Below, piece by piece: positions 24,364 to 39,400 of a stretch of 64,000 nucleotides of DNA; the first letter of the stretch is position 1; each line of letters begins with the position of its first letter. The notes under the pieces were generated by a model that ran no database searches, was not told the DNA's origin, and saw nothing but the letters and a program-made list of their open reading frames with translations. This DNA is from Sindora glabra (lineage: Eukaryota; Streptophyta; Magnoliopsida; Fabales; Fabaceae), in the NCBI GenBank assembly GCA_020226215.1, contig CM035227.1, positions 104,329,732 to 104,393,731 of the forward strand, in the 5' to 3' direction. Made by a program: the position numbers and the translations under genes.

Positions 24364-27300
24364 ATGGATGATGGGATAGATGCTGATGCACCCTTAGATT
24401 ATGCTACAATTCAGGTTTTCCCGAGCCAAAACAGGTTAGCTCTGATGCTCTCTAGTTAGAATTGGCTTCAACTTTTGATATGATTTAGATTTTGTCTCGT
24501 GAATTCATTCCAATTCAAGTATTATTTAATAATCCCAGAAAAGTAAAGTATAAGACAGGTAGACAACTATTGTAAAAAATGATCAAAATGAAGCAAAAGC
24601 TCGGAAAATCACGATGGAGTTGATGAAATAGTATTAGACCATGTGTTAATTTCCATGGAGTGTCAATATTGGAAAAATATAATTACAAGGAGGAAATTTC
24701 TTAATTACATAGAGAGGGCTTTCCTGAATTTCATTTTTTTTTTCTTTTCAAAACTTTGAATCTGAATCTGTTCTGGGTCAGTAGCCTGTATTCCAATTTG
24801 AATTCTAGAAGCAAAACTAAGCAAATTACTACTCTGAGATCCAACGCATTCCTGCCTTGGACCACATTGAATGATTTGAACAGGGCCTTATGGTACTTTG
24901 CTGAAGCTGAAAAAATGGCATCGATGTAATACTGTCTGGTCAGTTGACAGAAACTTCAAAGTAACTTGCAATGATTGCAATTTTTGCAAACAAGCTTACT
25001 AACCAGCGAGGCTTGTTTGATTTATAACCATGGTGTGTAAAAATATTCAATTTTCAGTCTTCATCATAGGATTGACTTGTACACCATTTTTTTTTTGATA
25101 GAAGACGCTTAATTAAACCTTCATTTTCTTTACAATCTCATCAATGGGGAGGTTGAGTTTAGATTAGCTACTTGTATAATTGCAGTTATTGTCTAGCAAC
25201 TGCATGCCTTATGCAGCAATATTGGGCTTTTGCTGATTAAAATTTTCATACCCACTCCACTTATATATGTTATTAGTTTTGTTAGGATCTCCCCTGTTAG
25301 TAAGTGCTTCTTTCAGTTGATTCACTTGAATAAGAAGAAGCTTTAACCAAAATATGTTCCTTATTATAAGTGTTCTTCAACATTTCATCAACTTCTGCTG
25401 GCTCTTTTATACCTTTTTTGTACTTTTGGTGTTGTGTTAGGTATGAGGCATTTGTTTATGGGGAGGGGCAATCAGAGAAAGTGGCGGCTGGGATTTTGGA
25501 ACACTTGTTGCCACACGTTCCTGACATAAACCTCCTGTATGCTAAAGGATTTGATGCAAATTTTGACCTTAGATTACCAGAAAATCTTCAGGGTGCTCAA
25601 TGGTTTTCAAAAGTAACTGTTAGAAGGTTCTTCTCAAAGGATGGTTATTTATTTATTTATTTTTTTAATTTTCTTTCCTTTGCTTCTGCTTTGCATTTTA
25701 ATCACTACAGACAAACTTATTATGTCTGACATTACTTGCCCATCAGATTCCTGCAAGTTGTTGGTTTCCCAGATTTGTTAAATGGCATCAATGCTATCAT
25801 GGATGAGATGTCTCAGTTGGAGGAATCTAAAAAGTTCCATCTTTCCTTATATGGCTGCAACTCAACTGGTGTAGAACTGACCTCCAAAGTAATTTCTTTT
25901 CTCCAATGGTGTACGGTGGTTTGATTTTTCAAAATCTTCCATGCAACTTACAGTAAAGCAGCTAATGTGATTGTCCGTTTCTTAGTTTACTACACTTTGT
26001 TTAACTAACAATTTATTGCATATAAGCAGCCTGAAGTTAACGTGGACTCTTCCAGTGCTTCAAAGTATGTTCTTGTTATTATTACATTTTGTTGAACACA
26101 TACATATCATGTCTACCACCATTAAGCTTATGAAAATATACTGCCAGGGATGAGCTCTTACAAGCTATGGACCTGAAGCTCGTAGCATTAAGCGAGGAGT
26201 TAGTAGAGACTTTTAGCAAGGCTTTTGATTCAACTTGCTCTCCTAAAGATATGACTTATTTGGTAAACTTCTGTCAACATTTTGGCGCTACTAATATAGA
26301 GTAAGTATATGATTAAGGCTTATATGTTTCTAAGTGGTTTTGCTAAGAAATATTTTTTTGTTATTTCACTGATTGTATTATTGACTTATTTGTAGGCATT
26401 CTTTGTGCAAGTTTATAGAATTGAACCAAAAGAGCCAGGTTGTTGGTTCCTTTAACAATGAAATAATCACATGTGATACCCCAAAGGATGCAAACAGGGC
26501 TATTAAAAATCCTCAGGTTGCCAATCCAGTACCAGTGCCTTCAGTTACACCAGTTAAGTATGGCGTTTCTCTGGCTAAAGTTGCTCAAGTTGAGAGACAG
26601 AGCTCAACAGAAAGTGAGGAATCTTCTGACTTAAGTGATGAGGGTAAGGCATGTGCCGAAAGAAGTCGAACTCTCATAAGATCTGCATCTCCCAGAAGGT
26701 CAGCATCACCAATGCGGAGGGTACAGATAGGAAGAGTAGGACCCTGCAGAGCCACTGCATTAACCATCAAGAATCTTAAATTTATTCCTGCCACAGAGAG
26801 GCCAATTTCTAACAGAGATCCATCTGCAAATGGCTGTGAAGAGGAAGGATCTGAAGAGCCTCATAAGAAGCTGGAGACTGATGTGAGGAGGATAACTGTG
26901 CGAGATGCAATCAATCTTTTTGAAAGCAAACAGAAGGACCAAACCACAAATAATGATCTTCAAAAGAGGAGCTCACTGACAGACGTCTGTATGAGTACAA
27001 ATAAGTCTGTCTTGAGAAGATGGAGTGCAGGTATGGGAGAAACTTATGTCGAAAGCCAACCAGAAAAAGTTTCTGAGGATCCTGTTCCAGGGACTTCCAA
27101 TGGTGTGGCAGATGCGGAGATATCAAAGAGTTCAGAAGTAGAAGAGGTGTCTGATTTTATTTCTGAAAATCATAGTATCAATGAGATGATTGAAAGTGGT
27201 GTAAAACCTGAAGTAAAGGAAAGTTTAAGCTCTAATACAGTATATTCTCAAGGAGAAACTAGTCCAAATCTGGAAAATGAGGTTGCCAAAAAGTTGGCAG

Positions 27301-29008
27301 CCTCAGCAGACTGGAATCAACAAAAGCAAGCAGAGTTCAACCAGATTCTTATGAAAATGATGGAAAATAAGCCTGTTAAATATGTAAACTCCCAGCCAAG
27401 CAGAAATTCAAATCCTCTGCATAAGCAGAGAGGAGAGTCTGGTGACCATTACAAGGAGAAAAGAGATGCAAAACTCCAAGGAGAGAATGCTGGAAAACAA
27501 GTGGAAAAAGCAGCACAATCTCAAGCAATGCAGCAAACAGTTGATAAGAGGGAAGCTGAAATGGTATCCATAAGTGTGAATGCAACTAAAAAGAATTTTA
27601 CACAAAAGCCCCAAAAGTCTCTTTCTCAACCTGAAAAGTCCCTGAAGGAAACCGCCAAACCTTCAGTTGCAAAAAAGATGTCACATAAAACATCACCAAT
27701 GCCTACTACCTGCAAGTCATGGTCATCTACACCTTCACCGAGGACTACTAGGACATCCCCTGCTAACATTCTTGGTGGAGTTTCTTCTTCTGACAGCACC
27801 CCAACATGTAGGAAGTCACAACCATCAGCATCAATACCTCAACCAAGCCCCCAAAGGGAAAAACCTCAGCAGCAAAACAGAAATGAGAAGAAAACCCCAA
27901 CTTTTAATGCCAGGGACATAAAAACTGAGAAGAACCAGCCTGCCATCACAAATAAGAGCAAGGCGACAAAAACAAAATTAATGACAACTTCTATAGAAAT
28001 CTCTGCTCCTTCCAAGACCAGCTTAGGCAACAAGAATGCCAAGAAAAGCAGTGTAGTGCCGCTGGAATCAAAGGCTTTTCTATGCAAGGGTTCTCGAGAT
28101 GGACGTGGTGTTGGTAATATTAACAAGAAAAAGAATTCTCCTCAGTTGGAGGAATCTCGTAGAAAGATTGGAAATCAAGTTGAAGATCAGAAAAGTGGAT
28201 TTGTTGTCAGTACTTCTAACTCTGTCAGTCAGCATTTAGACAAGGATATTGGGACAATTGTTAATGAGAATGCTACTGCAGAACCTGAATCTCAGATAAA
28301 TAGTTACCTGCAATGCAGCGAGCCAAAAACCGTAGATGAGCCCACTAATGAAGGTGTTCATGTGTCTAAACTTGTAGAAGAGACTCCGTTGAAAATAAAA
28401 GCCAAAGAAGAATCAACCATTTCACCTTCTGCTTGGGTGGAAATAGAAGAGGAAGGGCATCTGGAGCTATGCAAGCCATGTGAGGATGGTACTCTTCAAA
28501 CTGCATCTCCAACTCTGGCTGGATCGGCTACTCCTTGTGTTCGCCATTCTCTGTCCCAAATGCTGCGAGAAAAATGTGATGAACCTGAGATTAGTGAATG
28601 GGGAAATGCTGAGATTCCTCCTGCCATGATATATCAAAAAGATGCACCCAAAGGGTTGAAAAGGCTCTTGAAATTTGCTCGGACGAGCAAGGGGAATACA
28701 CACTCCACTGGCTGGTCTAGCCCATCTGTCTTTTCTGAAGGAGAGGATGATGCTGATGACTGTAAAAATTCAACTAAAAGAAATGCTGACATTTTACTGA
28801 GAAAGACTGCACCTAATACAAAAGGCTATGGGCAACCAGAGAGTTCACTATATGAATGCTGTGAAAGAAATTTACGTACTAGTAAAGTGTTATAGTATTT
28901 TCTCTGCTAAATTTAGGTACTAGCATTTTCTCTGTTCTCTTCTTTCATTGTTGCTCTTGTTTGAAGTGCCATAAATACTAGTTTCTTTCAGTGTGGTCCA
29001 TTCCTTAA

Positions 29009-29068
<60 letters not shown>

Positions 29069-29797
29069 TTACAATAGCAAATTAGATTTTTCTAAAACTC
29101 ATTCATCTCAAACTTGAGATATTTTCCTTGCTAGACAGCTCTTTTCATCTTCTTTTGTGTCTGGTGCTGAAACTCTTTCTGACATTATCCCATATAGTTG
29201 TGTAACAACTAGTGATGCTTCTTAATTTGATGCTTAAACTTTAGCTGGAAATCTAATGATTTATTCATGCATATGACATATGATGATTACTTTATTGGAA
29301 ACACTGATATAGAATTCTTGGTTACTGAAAAGAATAAACTTAATGATTGGAAATTGAGAAGGAACACCACCATCTTAATTTGTGCTTGTTTCTTCATGCT
29401 GTCATGATGTTGGTCGTGACAGTTGTAAGTCATCTGATGAAATCAAGTAGGCTGTTCTTCAGATAGACATATTATCCTGTTGCCAGTACTCTTATCAATT
29501 ATTGATGTCTGCGATGCAGCTGAATCAAATTTAAGCAAACTCGATGGTGAGGGTTCTCACAAGATGCAAAATGGCTGTGATTCTGTTGCTGGTACTACTA
29601 CAAAAGGTCAGTGGTCACTCCATAAATTTTCACAATCCTAACCTATATTTTTCCCAGTGCTCCTGTATGCCTTGAAGTATATTCTTTGTTACTTTACTCA
29701 CCAGCAGTGCTTCCTATTAATTCATCTCCATTTTCATGTTCCAGCATCAAGGTCGTTCTTTTCTCTTTCACCTTTTAGGGAAAAGAAACCCCTCTGA
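24364..29797 (+). CDS. COP1-interacting protein 7-like, plant-specific, 1070 aa
   Basis: Eight coding exons join without phase error: 24364-24434, 25441-25626, 25747-25888, 26030-26064, 26148-26300, 26396-28881, 29520-29606 and 29745-29797. The N-terminal region of about 170 residues (LDYATIQVFPSQNRYEAFVY, FSKVTVRRFLQVVGFPDLL, EMSQLEESKKFHLSLYG) matches my memory of the plant CIP7-like family, which lacks enzymatic motifs. The long exon 6 encodes a low-complexity Ser/Lys/Pro-rich region with basic SPRRSASPMRR (about residue 294) and a conserved-looking RRITVRDAINLFESKQK (about residue 360). The C-terminus RSFFSLSPFR is also characteristic. Arabidopsis CIP7 was found as a nuclear partner of the COP1 light-signalling ligase; whether this paralogue does the same is inference. 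Translation read straight past exon 6 would stop at 28893-28895, so the last two exons depend on use of the ACTA|GTAAAG donor. Confidence 0.85.
29012..29069. repeat. Compound (CA)n(TA)n microsatellite
   Basis: About 18 CA units followed directly by about 11 AT units, inside intron 6 of the CIP7-like gene. Likely highly polymorphic. Confidence 0.95.
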
Positions 29798-31422
29798 GGC
29801 GAAGTATTTTATCTGGAAAAGAGAAAATTTTGTTGTCATCCAATGACATGTATGTACATGGAAAGTTTAGCTTGAAAACTTTCCTAATTCATGCACATAT
29901 CAGGAAATCCATGTGTCAAGGATCTGGCTTCTCTGCAGAGTGCCCTTGGATAAGGTACAGCATGATAATCATTGATGAGAAAGTCAAACGTGTGACTAAT
30001 TACAAATTTATTATATTATTTTTCAATAGCTTGTAATTTATCTAAAATTAAAGCAGTTGATTTTTATATCAATGGCTATTCATTCTGCACTTTGGAGGAA
30101 CCAAATTCTGTCTTGAAGACAGGTTGCAAGGGGTTTGGGTTGAAGGTTGTAAATTTTCTTGGTATTAATATTTGCGCTATTCTGGAAATAGAAAACTTAT
30201 TCTTCTGCTGCTCTTTTTTATGTTGTTCCCCAATGATCAGTTCATCATATGATTCTTTCAGATTCATAATTCGTCATATGATGAAGTTAGTTCATAATAA
30301 TGATCATTGTAGATAGGTGGAATATCACAATTCCAGGGGTTGACTCAAATGCAAAATATTGAACTTGATCATGAAAATCCATAACCTTTTTAGACACTGT
30401 ATAATTGTGCTGTCATGCTAATTTAGCTTAACGAGTTGAGCCTATTGAGCTTGTTGACCAGCTTGATTTAATTGCCACCCTTCGGTGCAGATATCTGAAA
30501 AGTTATTTTCTATGGATGTCATAACTTCTTTGTTTCATTTTTCACTAGAAATAATGCACTTTCATCCACTTGAGATTTAGTTTAGTTACATTGACACACA
30601 TCATTTTTTTTTTAAATTATACATGATAACTCCCTGAAGCATTCTACTATCATAAAATGCAGTGGCATTGTCAATGAAGTGTTGAGTCAATGAAAGCATG
30701 CTGACCAGCGAGAAATTTATTAAAACTCTGATCTCCAGAGTGGTTACTCTACTTGGCTGCCATTTTGTTACTGAAATGCAGTAACATTAATTTTTAAACT
30801 GCAGTTAAAAAGTTACATTTCATAATGGAAGTGTTTTACGAGGTGAAAGTGTTAATTAAAAAAAAATTGAGAGATATCAAAAATAATTATATTGAATCAA
30901 ACTTATAGAGGTGGATGTAATTTGTCTAAATTATTTTGCTACTCTAATTCTCATTTCCTGTTTGTGCCTCAAAAAATCCAAATCTAATTATCGACTGATC
31001 TGAGGTGAGGGCTGAGGCCCAGGGGTATAAAGGGACTTGTCTAGTTTAAGAAATGTACAAGAGGTCATGCATTAAAAGTTTTGTCATTTGCAATTCTAGA
31101 AGTTCCGAAAATCCGTGAGGGGGATCTGGATGTTTGTTTGGAAGAAGATACAAAGAAGCGAAGTGGGGATGATAGTTTTTACCAAAAAAATAAAAATGAA
31201 AAAAGAGAGAAGTGGGGATGGTGGTCAATATTGGCTGATGTGTGAAGGGAATGCCAACGTGCAGAAGGCAATTACCTGTCCCATTTTTTTTTTAAATAAT
31301 AGAGTGATAATTCATTTAATTGGCATGGGTAAAATTTGAGTGAATTTTAAATATAATAGAAGTAAAATTCTTAAAGCAACAAATATTATTGTGTCATCAA
31401 AGTATCAAAAGTACAGAAGTAC
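29798..31422. other. 3' flank of CIP7-like gene and intergenic DNA
   Basis: The first few hundred bases probably include the 3' UTR. Short frames at 29830-30036, 30092-30316 and 31115-31339 lack family similarity, splice support or coding composition. I see no gene here. Confidence 0.5.
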
Positions 31423-31643
31423 GGATTGGATTCCTCTAAAGTATAAGATGTACTTTAAAAGGTGAAGTACATAATCTAAACCATTAATAAGAAAATTAAG
31501 AGAGTAGATAATCATAAATTTAAAAATGATTTATTTATTTATTTTTATTTATAAAATTATGAGTCATTGATTTTCTTATTAATAGCTTGGATAATGTACT
31601 TTATCCTCTAAAGTGTATCTTGCACTTTAGAGAAGTCAAATCC
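31423..31643. mobile_element. 221-bp MITE with about 75-bp inverted arms
   Basis: The left arm (GGATTGGATTCCTCTAAAG ... ATTAATAAGAAAAT) is the inverted counterpart of the right arm (ATTTTCTTATTAAT ... CTTTAGAGAAGTCAAATCC) with scattered mismatches, leaving a short AT-rich loop. Such a nearly fully palindromic structure is typical of a MITE. I could not identify a clean target duplication. Confidence 0.7.
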
Positions 31644-31644
31644 C

Positions 31645-34600
31645 AGAAATATCTACTATTTTCCCCTAATTTCTTATGAAACATCATCTGATTTTAGAGC
31701 TAATGAAAACAGAGGCATTGCACGAGGCATATGCAAAGATTTTGATTGTTGGGTATACATATAAAATAATTAAAATTTATTATATTATTAAATTTAAATT
31801 TTGATAAGAATCCAAGTTTATTTTTTCTTAATTTCTTTCTTTATATAATTACTAATTTTTGACTCATGCCATTTATGGATTTTGATCTCATAAAAATTAT
31901 AGTGAGAGGAACTTATATAATTATTACTTAAATTTATATCAATTTTAAAAATTTTGGTTTGATATTTACCAAATTTTTTTTTTAAAAAAAAACCTTTATA
32001 CTAATTAGGGATGAAGTTTTTAACATTAATCCTTAGTTGATGTAAGATATCTTTTGATATTAAAGTTTTGTTTTACGTAAGTAATTTATAGATTAACTGA
32101 TAGATAATAAGTTAGTTAGTAATTAATATTTAATAATTTATAGTTGATAAGCTAACAAATTATGTAAGAAATAATTTTTAAATTAATTATTAAATTAGTT
32201 AAAATTATAAAATAACATAAAAAGATATGTTAATAAAAATAAATATAATTAAAATAATTTATATTTATCTAAAGATTAAATTATATTAATAAAATTAATA
32301 TATTTAAAAATAAAAATATAATATCTAATATTTAATAATCATATTTTATGAATTTATATATTTATTTACTTACACAATTTTTATTTTATTATTTATAATA
32401 AAATTATAATTACTTAATTATATTTTATAATATTACATATTTATTTACATACACATTTTTATATATTTATAGTTTAAGATCAAGATATAATTATGCCAAA
32501 ATTAAATCAATTATATTTTATAAAAAATAATATTTAAATTTATGTTATGAAGAATATATGTTATAAATTAATAAAAAGAATAAGAATGGATTTGAAATTT
32601 TTTTTGAAGAGAAAACAACTTATAAATTATAAGTTCCTTAAGGTAACTTATCAAATTAGATCTTATTTTTTAAATAAACTAATATGTGAAATACTTCTAA
32701 AGACTAGTTCATAATTTTATTGCATGTAAGTTGTTGATGAATTAGTAAATAACTTAGTTAGCTAGTAACTAATAAGTTAGTTAATTGTGTAAAAAATATT
32801 TCATAAAATTAGCTATTAAAGTAGCTAAAATTATAAAATAACATAAAAAGATATATTAATATAAATAAATATATAAATTAAAATAATTTATACTAATGAG
32901 AGATATGAGTTGTAAATTAATAAAAAGAATAAAGATATATTTAAAAAAAATTTAAAAATTAATACTTTTTAAGTTATAAACTACTCAAGATAACTTATTA
33001 AATTAGAATTCATTTTTTTAATAAGTGAGGGTTTGAAATATTTCTAAAAATTAATTTATAACTTATTGATTAGATAATAAGTTATAAGTTAATTTATTTG
33101 TTATATAAAATGGAGCCTATAACTTATTGATTAGGTTAATAAATTATAAGTAAACTTATTTGTTTCGTAAAATAGAGTTTAAATTGTTTTCCAAGTTATT
33201 TAAATTATGATCTAATGATCTCCTTGTATAATAATGAAATGAATTATTCTAAAAATATGATTAATTTATTCTATATATCTGAAGAAAATATTAATTAGAT
33301 TAAATAATATTAATTTTTTAGTATTAAAGCAAAACATTTTTTTTAAATCTTCTTATTGAATTTTCACTAAAGTGTCAAAATTGAACCTAAGCTTTAAATT
33401 TGAATAATAAAATACCATAAATGGTATTTTTATTTTTCGACCAAGTAACAAAATAAACTAAGAAAAACACCAATTAACCTTGGATCTATATTAACGTGGG
33501 CATTTCTTAACATAAGATTTAATCTAAGTTATACTTGAACATTGATTTTCAATTATTGTTATATATATTAATTATCATAAAACTTGTACAGTGCTTCATT
33601 CTTATTTATTATTTGACTAGATTGCATAAGCATTACTAATAATATTCCTTTTATAAATCACTTATTATAACATTAGAAAGCATTGATAGTATAAATATTA
33701 TTACAAATTATAAATCAATACATACATTAGGATTTAAAATTACATTAGAAACCATAAATAACTTTAAAAAATCTTACTTTGTCTTGCATCGAGAAGGAAC
33801 ACAAATTATATTGTAAACAAATAACCAAAGAAAGATATCGTGCATTAAAATTCAAAATAAGAAACTCACAAACATAAACAGAAATTTTATTATAATTCAA
33901 ATAGATCTTAAAGAGATGACTTCCATAAAGAAAGAAAGATGAAGAATATACTGTAATAATTTATAAGGCTGTTGGAAGGATACAACATTTCACTATTATT
34001 TTATTCATTTTTTATTATTTGTCGTGCTTAATCATTTTCAAAGTATTAAGAAAATAATTCAATTTCATTATTTTTAGTCGAATTTCCAAAACTACCCTTT
34101 GATAATTAAAATCAAAATTTGCTTCATATCTTAAAATTTATGATTAGATTTAAATACACACGTAAGCTTCTCTTATGCATAAAGTTCAAGATGATTGAAA
34201 ATGAAGAGAGAAATATAATGAAATAAATTTATTGAAATATTTCAAGATAAATATATAAAATAATGAATTATTTTTAGTGAAAAAGAAGAATAAAATTATA
34301 AAAGAAAATTAATGCTTCATTGTAATTCTAAAATAATAAATAAAAAATAATTTTTTTAAAATGCAACAAACAATAAGGAACAAAAGGAGCATATAAATAA
34401 CAATTTCACAAAGGAAAAAATTAATAATAAGAATATTAAAAATTGAATAAGATGTAATCTAATTTAAACTTTACTTGAAGTAAATTTTCAACATGGGTGT
34501 TTCATGAATCCCGTATTATTAAATATCATTACATTACTCAAAACAAAAATAGCATTTAATATTATGTGTCAATGTTAAACATGAATAGTAATTAAAATAA

Positions 34601-36108
34601 AATTCTTAATCTAGAATAAAACCTTGATATTATGTGTCAATAGTTCATAAATACTAATGGTAATTAGAACAAAATCCTTGATCTTTAATGAAGAATAAAA
34701 ACTTTCCTTTCCATTTCAAGAAGAAAATATCTTGATCTATGTCATTATAAGAATGATCAAGATATTTTCTCTTATAAACATGAATTATAAAAAAAATCCC
34801 AAAAGATTAATTCTTTTTATTTTTTAAGAAAATTAATACTTTAACTTTTACTTTATCGAAAACATTTTGGTGTTTTAATGATTAAAGTAGGTTTTTTGCT
34901 TTTTGAGTAGAGTAGTAAGAACTCATTTTGTAATCTTTAAATAAATTGCTACAAAAATATAAAAAAAAGTGCAAACCAATTAAAAAAATAAAATAAAAAA
35001 TAAAATAAAAAAATGAATGCATAGAAAAATAAAGATGAAGAACTATGATGATTTATGATCTAGATGATGGAGAAAGTACAAATTTTAAGAGTAAGTGATG
35101 TTTTTCAAGAGTAACAGATTAGGAAAAAAACTCATTGAAAAGAAAGACAAATTATATAAAATAGAAGGCAAACAAAAAAGTGTCACTTATAATACATATG
35201 TATTAGATAAAGTAAAAGGTATTAAAAAGAAAGATGATGTCGATTTCAACAAAATTAGAATGGAAAAAATTTCACTTGAGATAAACTTTAATCATATTGA
35301 CTTCTTATACTAAACAATCTTGTATTTGTTAAAAAAAATAGTGTGAGTAGAAAATGCAAAACTTTATTTTTTTCTTTTTTTCTTTGCTTGATACTGAAAA
35401 TACTATTCATAAATTGTTAATAATATAAGGTAATAAATTTGAAATTTGCAATTTGAAAACTTGATTTTTTTTTCAATAGATGCAAATTAATTGCAAAAAT
35501 TTTGATTTATTTTAAGAGATGAAATAAGCAATTCAAAATTTAAGGTTAATTTTTAAAAATGGAATCGAGAAGATGACGGACAAATTGAAAAGCAATTGAA
35601 GATTCAATCTCTTGTTCTTATTATATAAGTGTAATTCTTTATAGACACTATTCATTAACAGAAGATTGGTTGCACAAGTGTGATTCAAATACAGTACAAT
35701 ATTTATTAAAATGAAATTAATTACACAAATATAACTCACCACGATATAATATTCATTGAGAGAGAATGATAAATGAATATATGATGAATTACGAAAATGA
35801 TACTTATAATAAAAAGAGGCACGTAATAACATAATTAATATATATTATATAGATATAAATATAGATTAGTATGGGTGAGATGTGAACTTTTAAATACTTT
35901 AATCATTATCTAAAGTTAAAAAGGGAAAATTCTTTTAATTGATTAAGAAAAATATGGGGATCATGCAGGAGTAATTACTTTGCAACTACACGAATAATGG
36001 ATCAGCCACTAAAAGCAGGTTTATAAAAAAAATGTGCAATTTGTAAAATTGTTAAAATAAGAGAAAAGACTTATTAGTACTTGGAGAATTAATTCATAAC
36101 ACTTATAG
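31645..36108. other. AT-rich intergenic DNA with old repeats
   Basis: More than 75% A+T by eye, no supported coding region. The 72-codon Lys-rich frame at 35095-35313 and the 99-codon minus frame at 35533-35832 look like chance frames in A- or T-rich DNA. Transposon-like direct repeats lie within 32050-33180. Confidence 0.5.
32050..33180. repeat. Diverged copies of an AT-rich MITE-like family
   Basis: Similar blocks recur: TTAGTTAAAATTATAAAATA, then ACATAAAAAGATATGTTAAT near 32200, again near 32830 with GTAGCTAAAATTATAAAATA. Palindromic ACTTATAAATTATAAGT blocks near 32630, 32980 and 33130 resemble the ends of hAT-like MITEs. Boundaries are not resolvable by eye; at least two copies seem to be present. 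Confidence 0.5.
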
Positions 36109-36448
36109 GTGACGTTTGATTCACGGGATTTTATATTCTCTAGAAAGTGTAAATTCTCAAGAATGTGATTAATGAAAAATTAATTAATGAGAATGTAACA
36201 TTCTTATATTTTATTCATTATAAATTTTTCTGAAAATATTTTAATATCACATTTTTATTTTATGGGAATCTAAAATATTCATCTCCCCCCATAGGAATAT
36301 TTTGAGGGAATGTTGGGTTAAAAAGATTTTTGAAAATGTGATATTCTCAGGTATTTCTTTTTTCAAACCTTAAATCAAACATGAGAATGTTATATTCCTT
36401 TAAAACATTCTCAAGAATATTAAAAATATTTCGCGAATCAAACGCCAC
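36109..36448. mobile_element. 340-bp MITE, hAT-like
   Basis: The left end GTGACGTTTGATTCACGGG and the reverse complement of the right end, GTGGCGTTTGATTCGCG, are inverted repeats of about 17 bp. The interior has further inverted GAGAATGTTATATTC-type blocks. Flanks read ACTTATAG on the left and TATAG on the right, consistent with a decayed 8-bp duplication. Confidence 0.75.
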
Positions 36449-39400
36449 TATAGAAGTGAATAAATCTATAGGTTTCTATGTATTAGAGATGTTAATAAAA
36501 AGTGTATGGGTAGGTAATTAAGTATTCATACTTATCCTCATTTAAAAATAATTTTTTTATACTCATATATGTATGGATATATTTTCTAATATTCATTTTT
36601 GTCTCCAATAAATTCTCACCCTTGTTACCATTTCCTATTTTATTTAAATAATGCACATATTTATTTATATTATATTATAAATTTTTTTAAAAATTAAAAT
36701 TTATATATAATAAAATAATAATTATTCAAAAATATTAATAATATTATCACAACAAGAATAATAGTATAAGTTTTTATTAAAATCTATCCAAAAAATCTTC
36801 TTATATTTAAATCAAATAATAATATACTTATTTCTAGCTTTTCTTATTATTATAAAATTGAATTTATATTATATATATTATTTAATTAATATGAAATATA
36901 TGTATAGAAAAGATTGGGTAAATTTCAAGAAAAATCTTACATGTGCTTGAATCCAATTTTCAGGCCTACAATCAATACATATTGGATTGCAGGGTTGTAA
37001 GTTTTGGATCCAACCGTTACAAACCACCTACTAAAATTCAAAGTTATGCGGTTTAGGTCAGATTTGATTCTATAGTAGATAAAAGCGAACAAAATCTAAA
37101 AGAAGATTTCAATCATGTGGGTTAAGACCTATTATCTGATCCTAATCACAATTCGCGTGCAAATGCTTCAAAATATTCTTAAAATAACATCGTTTTAGCC
37201 TTAATTTGATTGGGCTTCGGTTCCTTATAGATAGAGACAAGCACATCATAATGATGTAGCCTAATTTTTTATCCTCCACTCGTTAGAAAGCAACCTAACT
37301 ATGCTTACCTACTACCTAACCACTATCCATTGAAGCTGAACCTTTATTTGTTGCTAGCACTACCCCACCAGCACCATTAGAATCTTCCAACTGAAAGCAC
37401 TTTGCAAATGCTAATAGCATATAGCATAATCATTAATTTCATTTGCAAAATTTGTTTTATCCATACTAGTAGAAGACTTTCAAAGTGGAAGCTTTGGAGG
37501 ATTCATCACACCGATAAATATTTCTTCTCTTTCACATTATTTTTCTTGAGTTAGAATCATTGAGATTTGCCAGTTTGTTGATGGGATAATCTCATAAATT
37601 TTTTAGGGTTTAAGGTTTAAATTTTCAAATTTCTACTGGTATTTACCAATTTGGGTTTCATTTGGTTTTATCCTATTTTAGGTTCAATTAATGATAAACT
37701 TTGATCATTTGCTATTGTGTTTTGTTATTGTTATGATGCTATGTTGTGTCATGTTACTAGACTATTGAAAAATTAAAATATTGTTTTAAATTATATGTTT
37801 TGTTTTGCTTACTTAGTTACCTTATTTTATTTTATTGTTCTTTGACTTGAATTTTTGTTTTGTTCTACATAAGTTTTCTCGCTGCCTATTGGTTTGTTTT
37901 GTTATATTTGATTGTGAAGTTAAGGTTAAAATGAAATATAGTTCTTAAAAGATAGGCAAAAATTATCAAGATTGAACTACCAATATATTTGTTAGAAGAT
38001 AAGTTCTCATACTTATTAAATTAGTCATATTATTACTTAAAAATATACTTTCACTTTTCTTAATTTTCATAAATTAAAGAGAGTATATAATATATCCATC
38101 TCATGATAGATAAGTAAGGAAGTGAATTTTGATATAAGTTAAATGAACTTTTACAAGTAAGTGATAATAGAATTGCTTATGTCTTAATCATTAAATGATT
38201 AGGAAATTACCTCCCCAATGAGCATGTTTAATGTTCGAATAAGCTTTTATAATATTTTTTACTTATATATCCATCTCATGACATTTTGATACCTCTATTT
38301 CTCTTTTTGGTAATACTTAAATAAGAGGAAGTGTTATATAAATCTAATTCTGATATATTCCTTTTAACTTCACTAAAAATATAAGTAGTAAGGTTCATTA
38401 CCCTAATATTTTTCATGCAATAAAAAACTTATAATTTGCATCCAATACTTTCCTAAATCAATGTGACTTATTTAGCTTTACTTTTTTGTTATTTGTGATG
38501 AATTATTGCAAAGTATTCTACTAAATTGGTTTTTTTTTTTTTGCTTTCAAGGCTTAATTTTTATATTAATATAATTAGGGCTAAATTTCTAGTTAAGTTT
38601 AGCTTTTTTTTATTATCAATTAAATCTATCCGCATCCAATGGTATCCGCAAATAGCTATAAGGCATGGATTTAAGCGGGTAACGTGACTTTTAGGAGTTG
38701 TTGTGAGCCTAATTTTATGACGTAAAATTTTAGGTGGGTAATTACTTTAGGATCTTTAATCATCTCTAACCATTCAATTTTCAACCCTGTTGAATTATCC
38801 TTGAGCCTCAAGTTTCATGGAGCAGGGAATCCTTGTTACGAATGCTTTTAGAATGTATTCTTTAATTTCCATTTATTAAGAAGAGTTACAAAATAAATCT
38901 CTCTCTTTCTTATTTAATAAAAATTAATTTTAAAAATATTACAATATTTATTTCAGTTTCTAAACAAAATTTCAATCTTTTCAATTTTTAAAAATTTTCT
39001 CTTAAACAAACTATAAATTATTTTTCTAAAATTATTGCTTACAAAAAAAATGCCACATCCAATTTTATTTAGCTTATTCCTTATTTATAATTTTTTGAAA
39101 GTTTGCCTTTTAAAAATTCTATCAATTATTTTTTAAAATTTATTGTTTACAAGAAATGTGCAACAAACCAATTTTTTTAAACTTTGAAATGTTTTATCAA
39201 ATAGATAGAGTAAATTTTAAAGTAGAAAACATAAAAATTCTACTTATGGAAGCTTCTTTTTTTTTTAAGGTCTAATTTTCTCTTTCTATTTGTTAAAAAT
39301 ATTTTCAAATTTGATAAATCATTTAAAAAAGCTATAGGATAGGAACAGTAACTAGTTATCTAATAAAATTTGTGCATTAATTTTTTATAATTTATTAGAA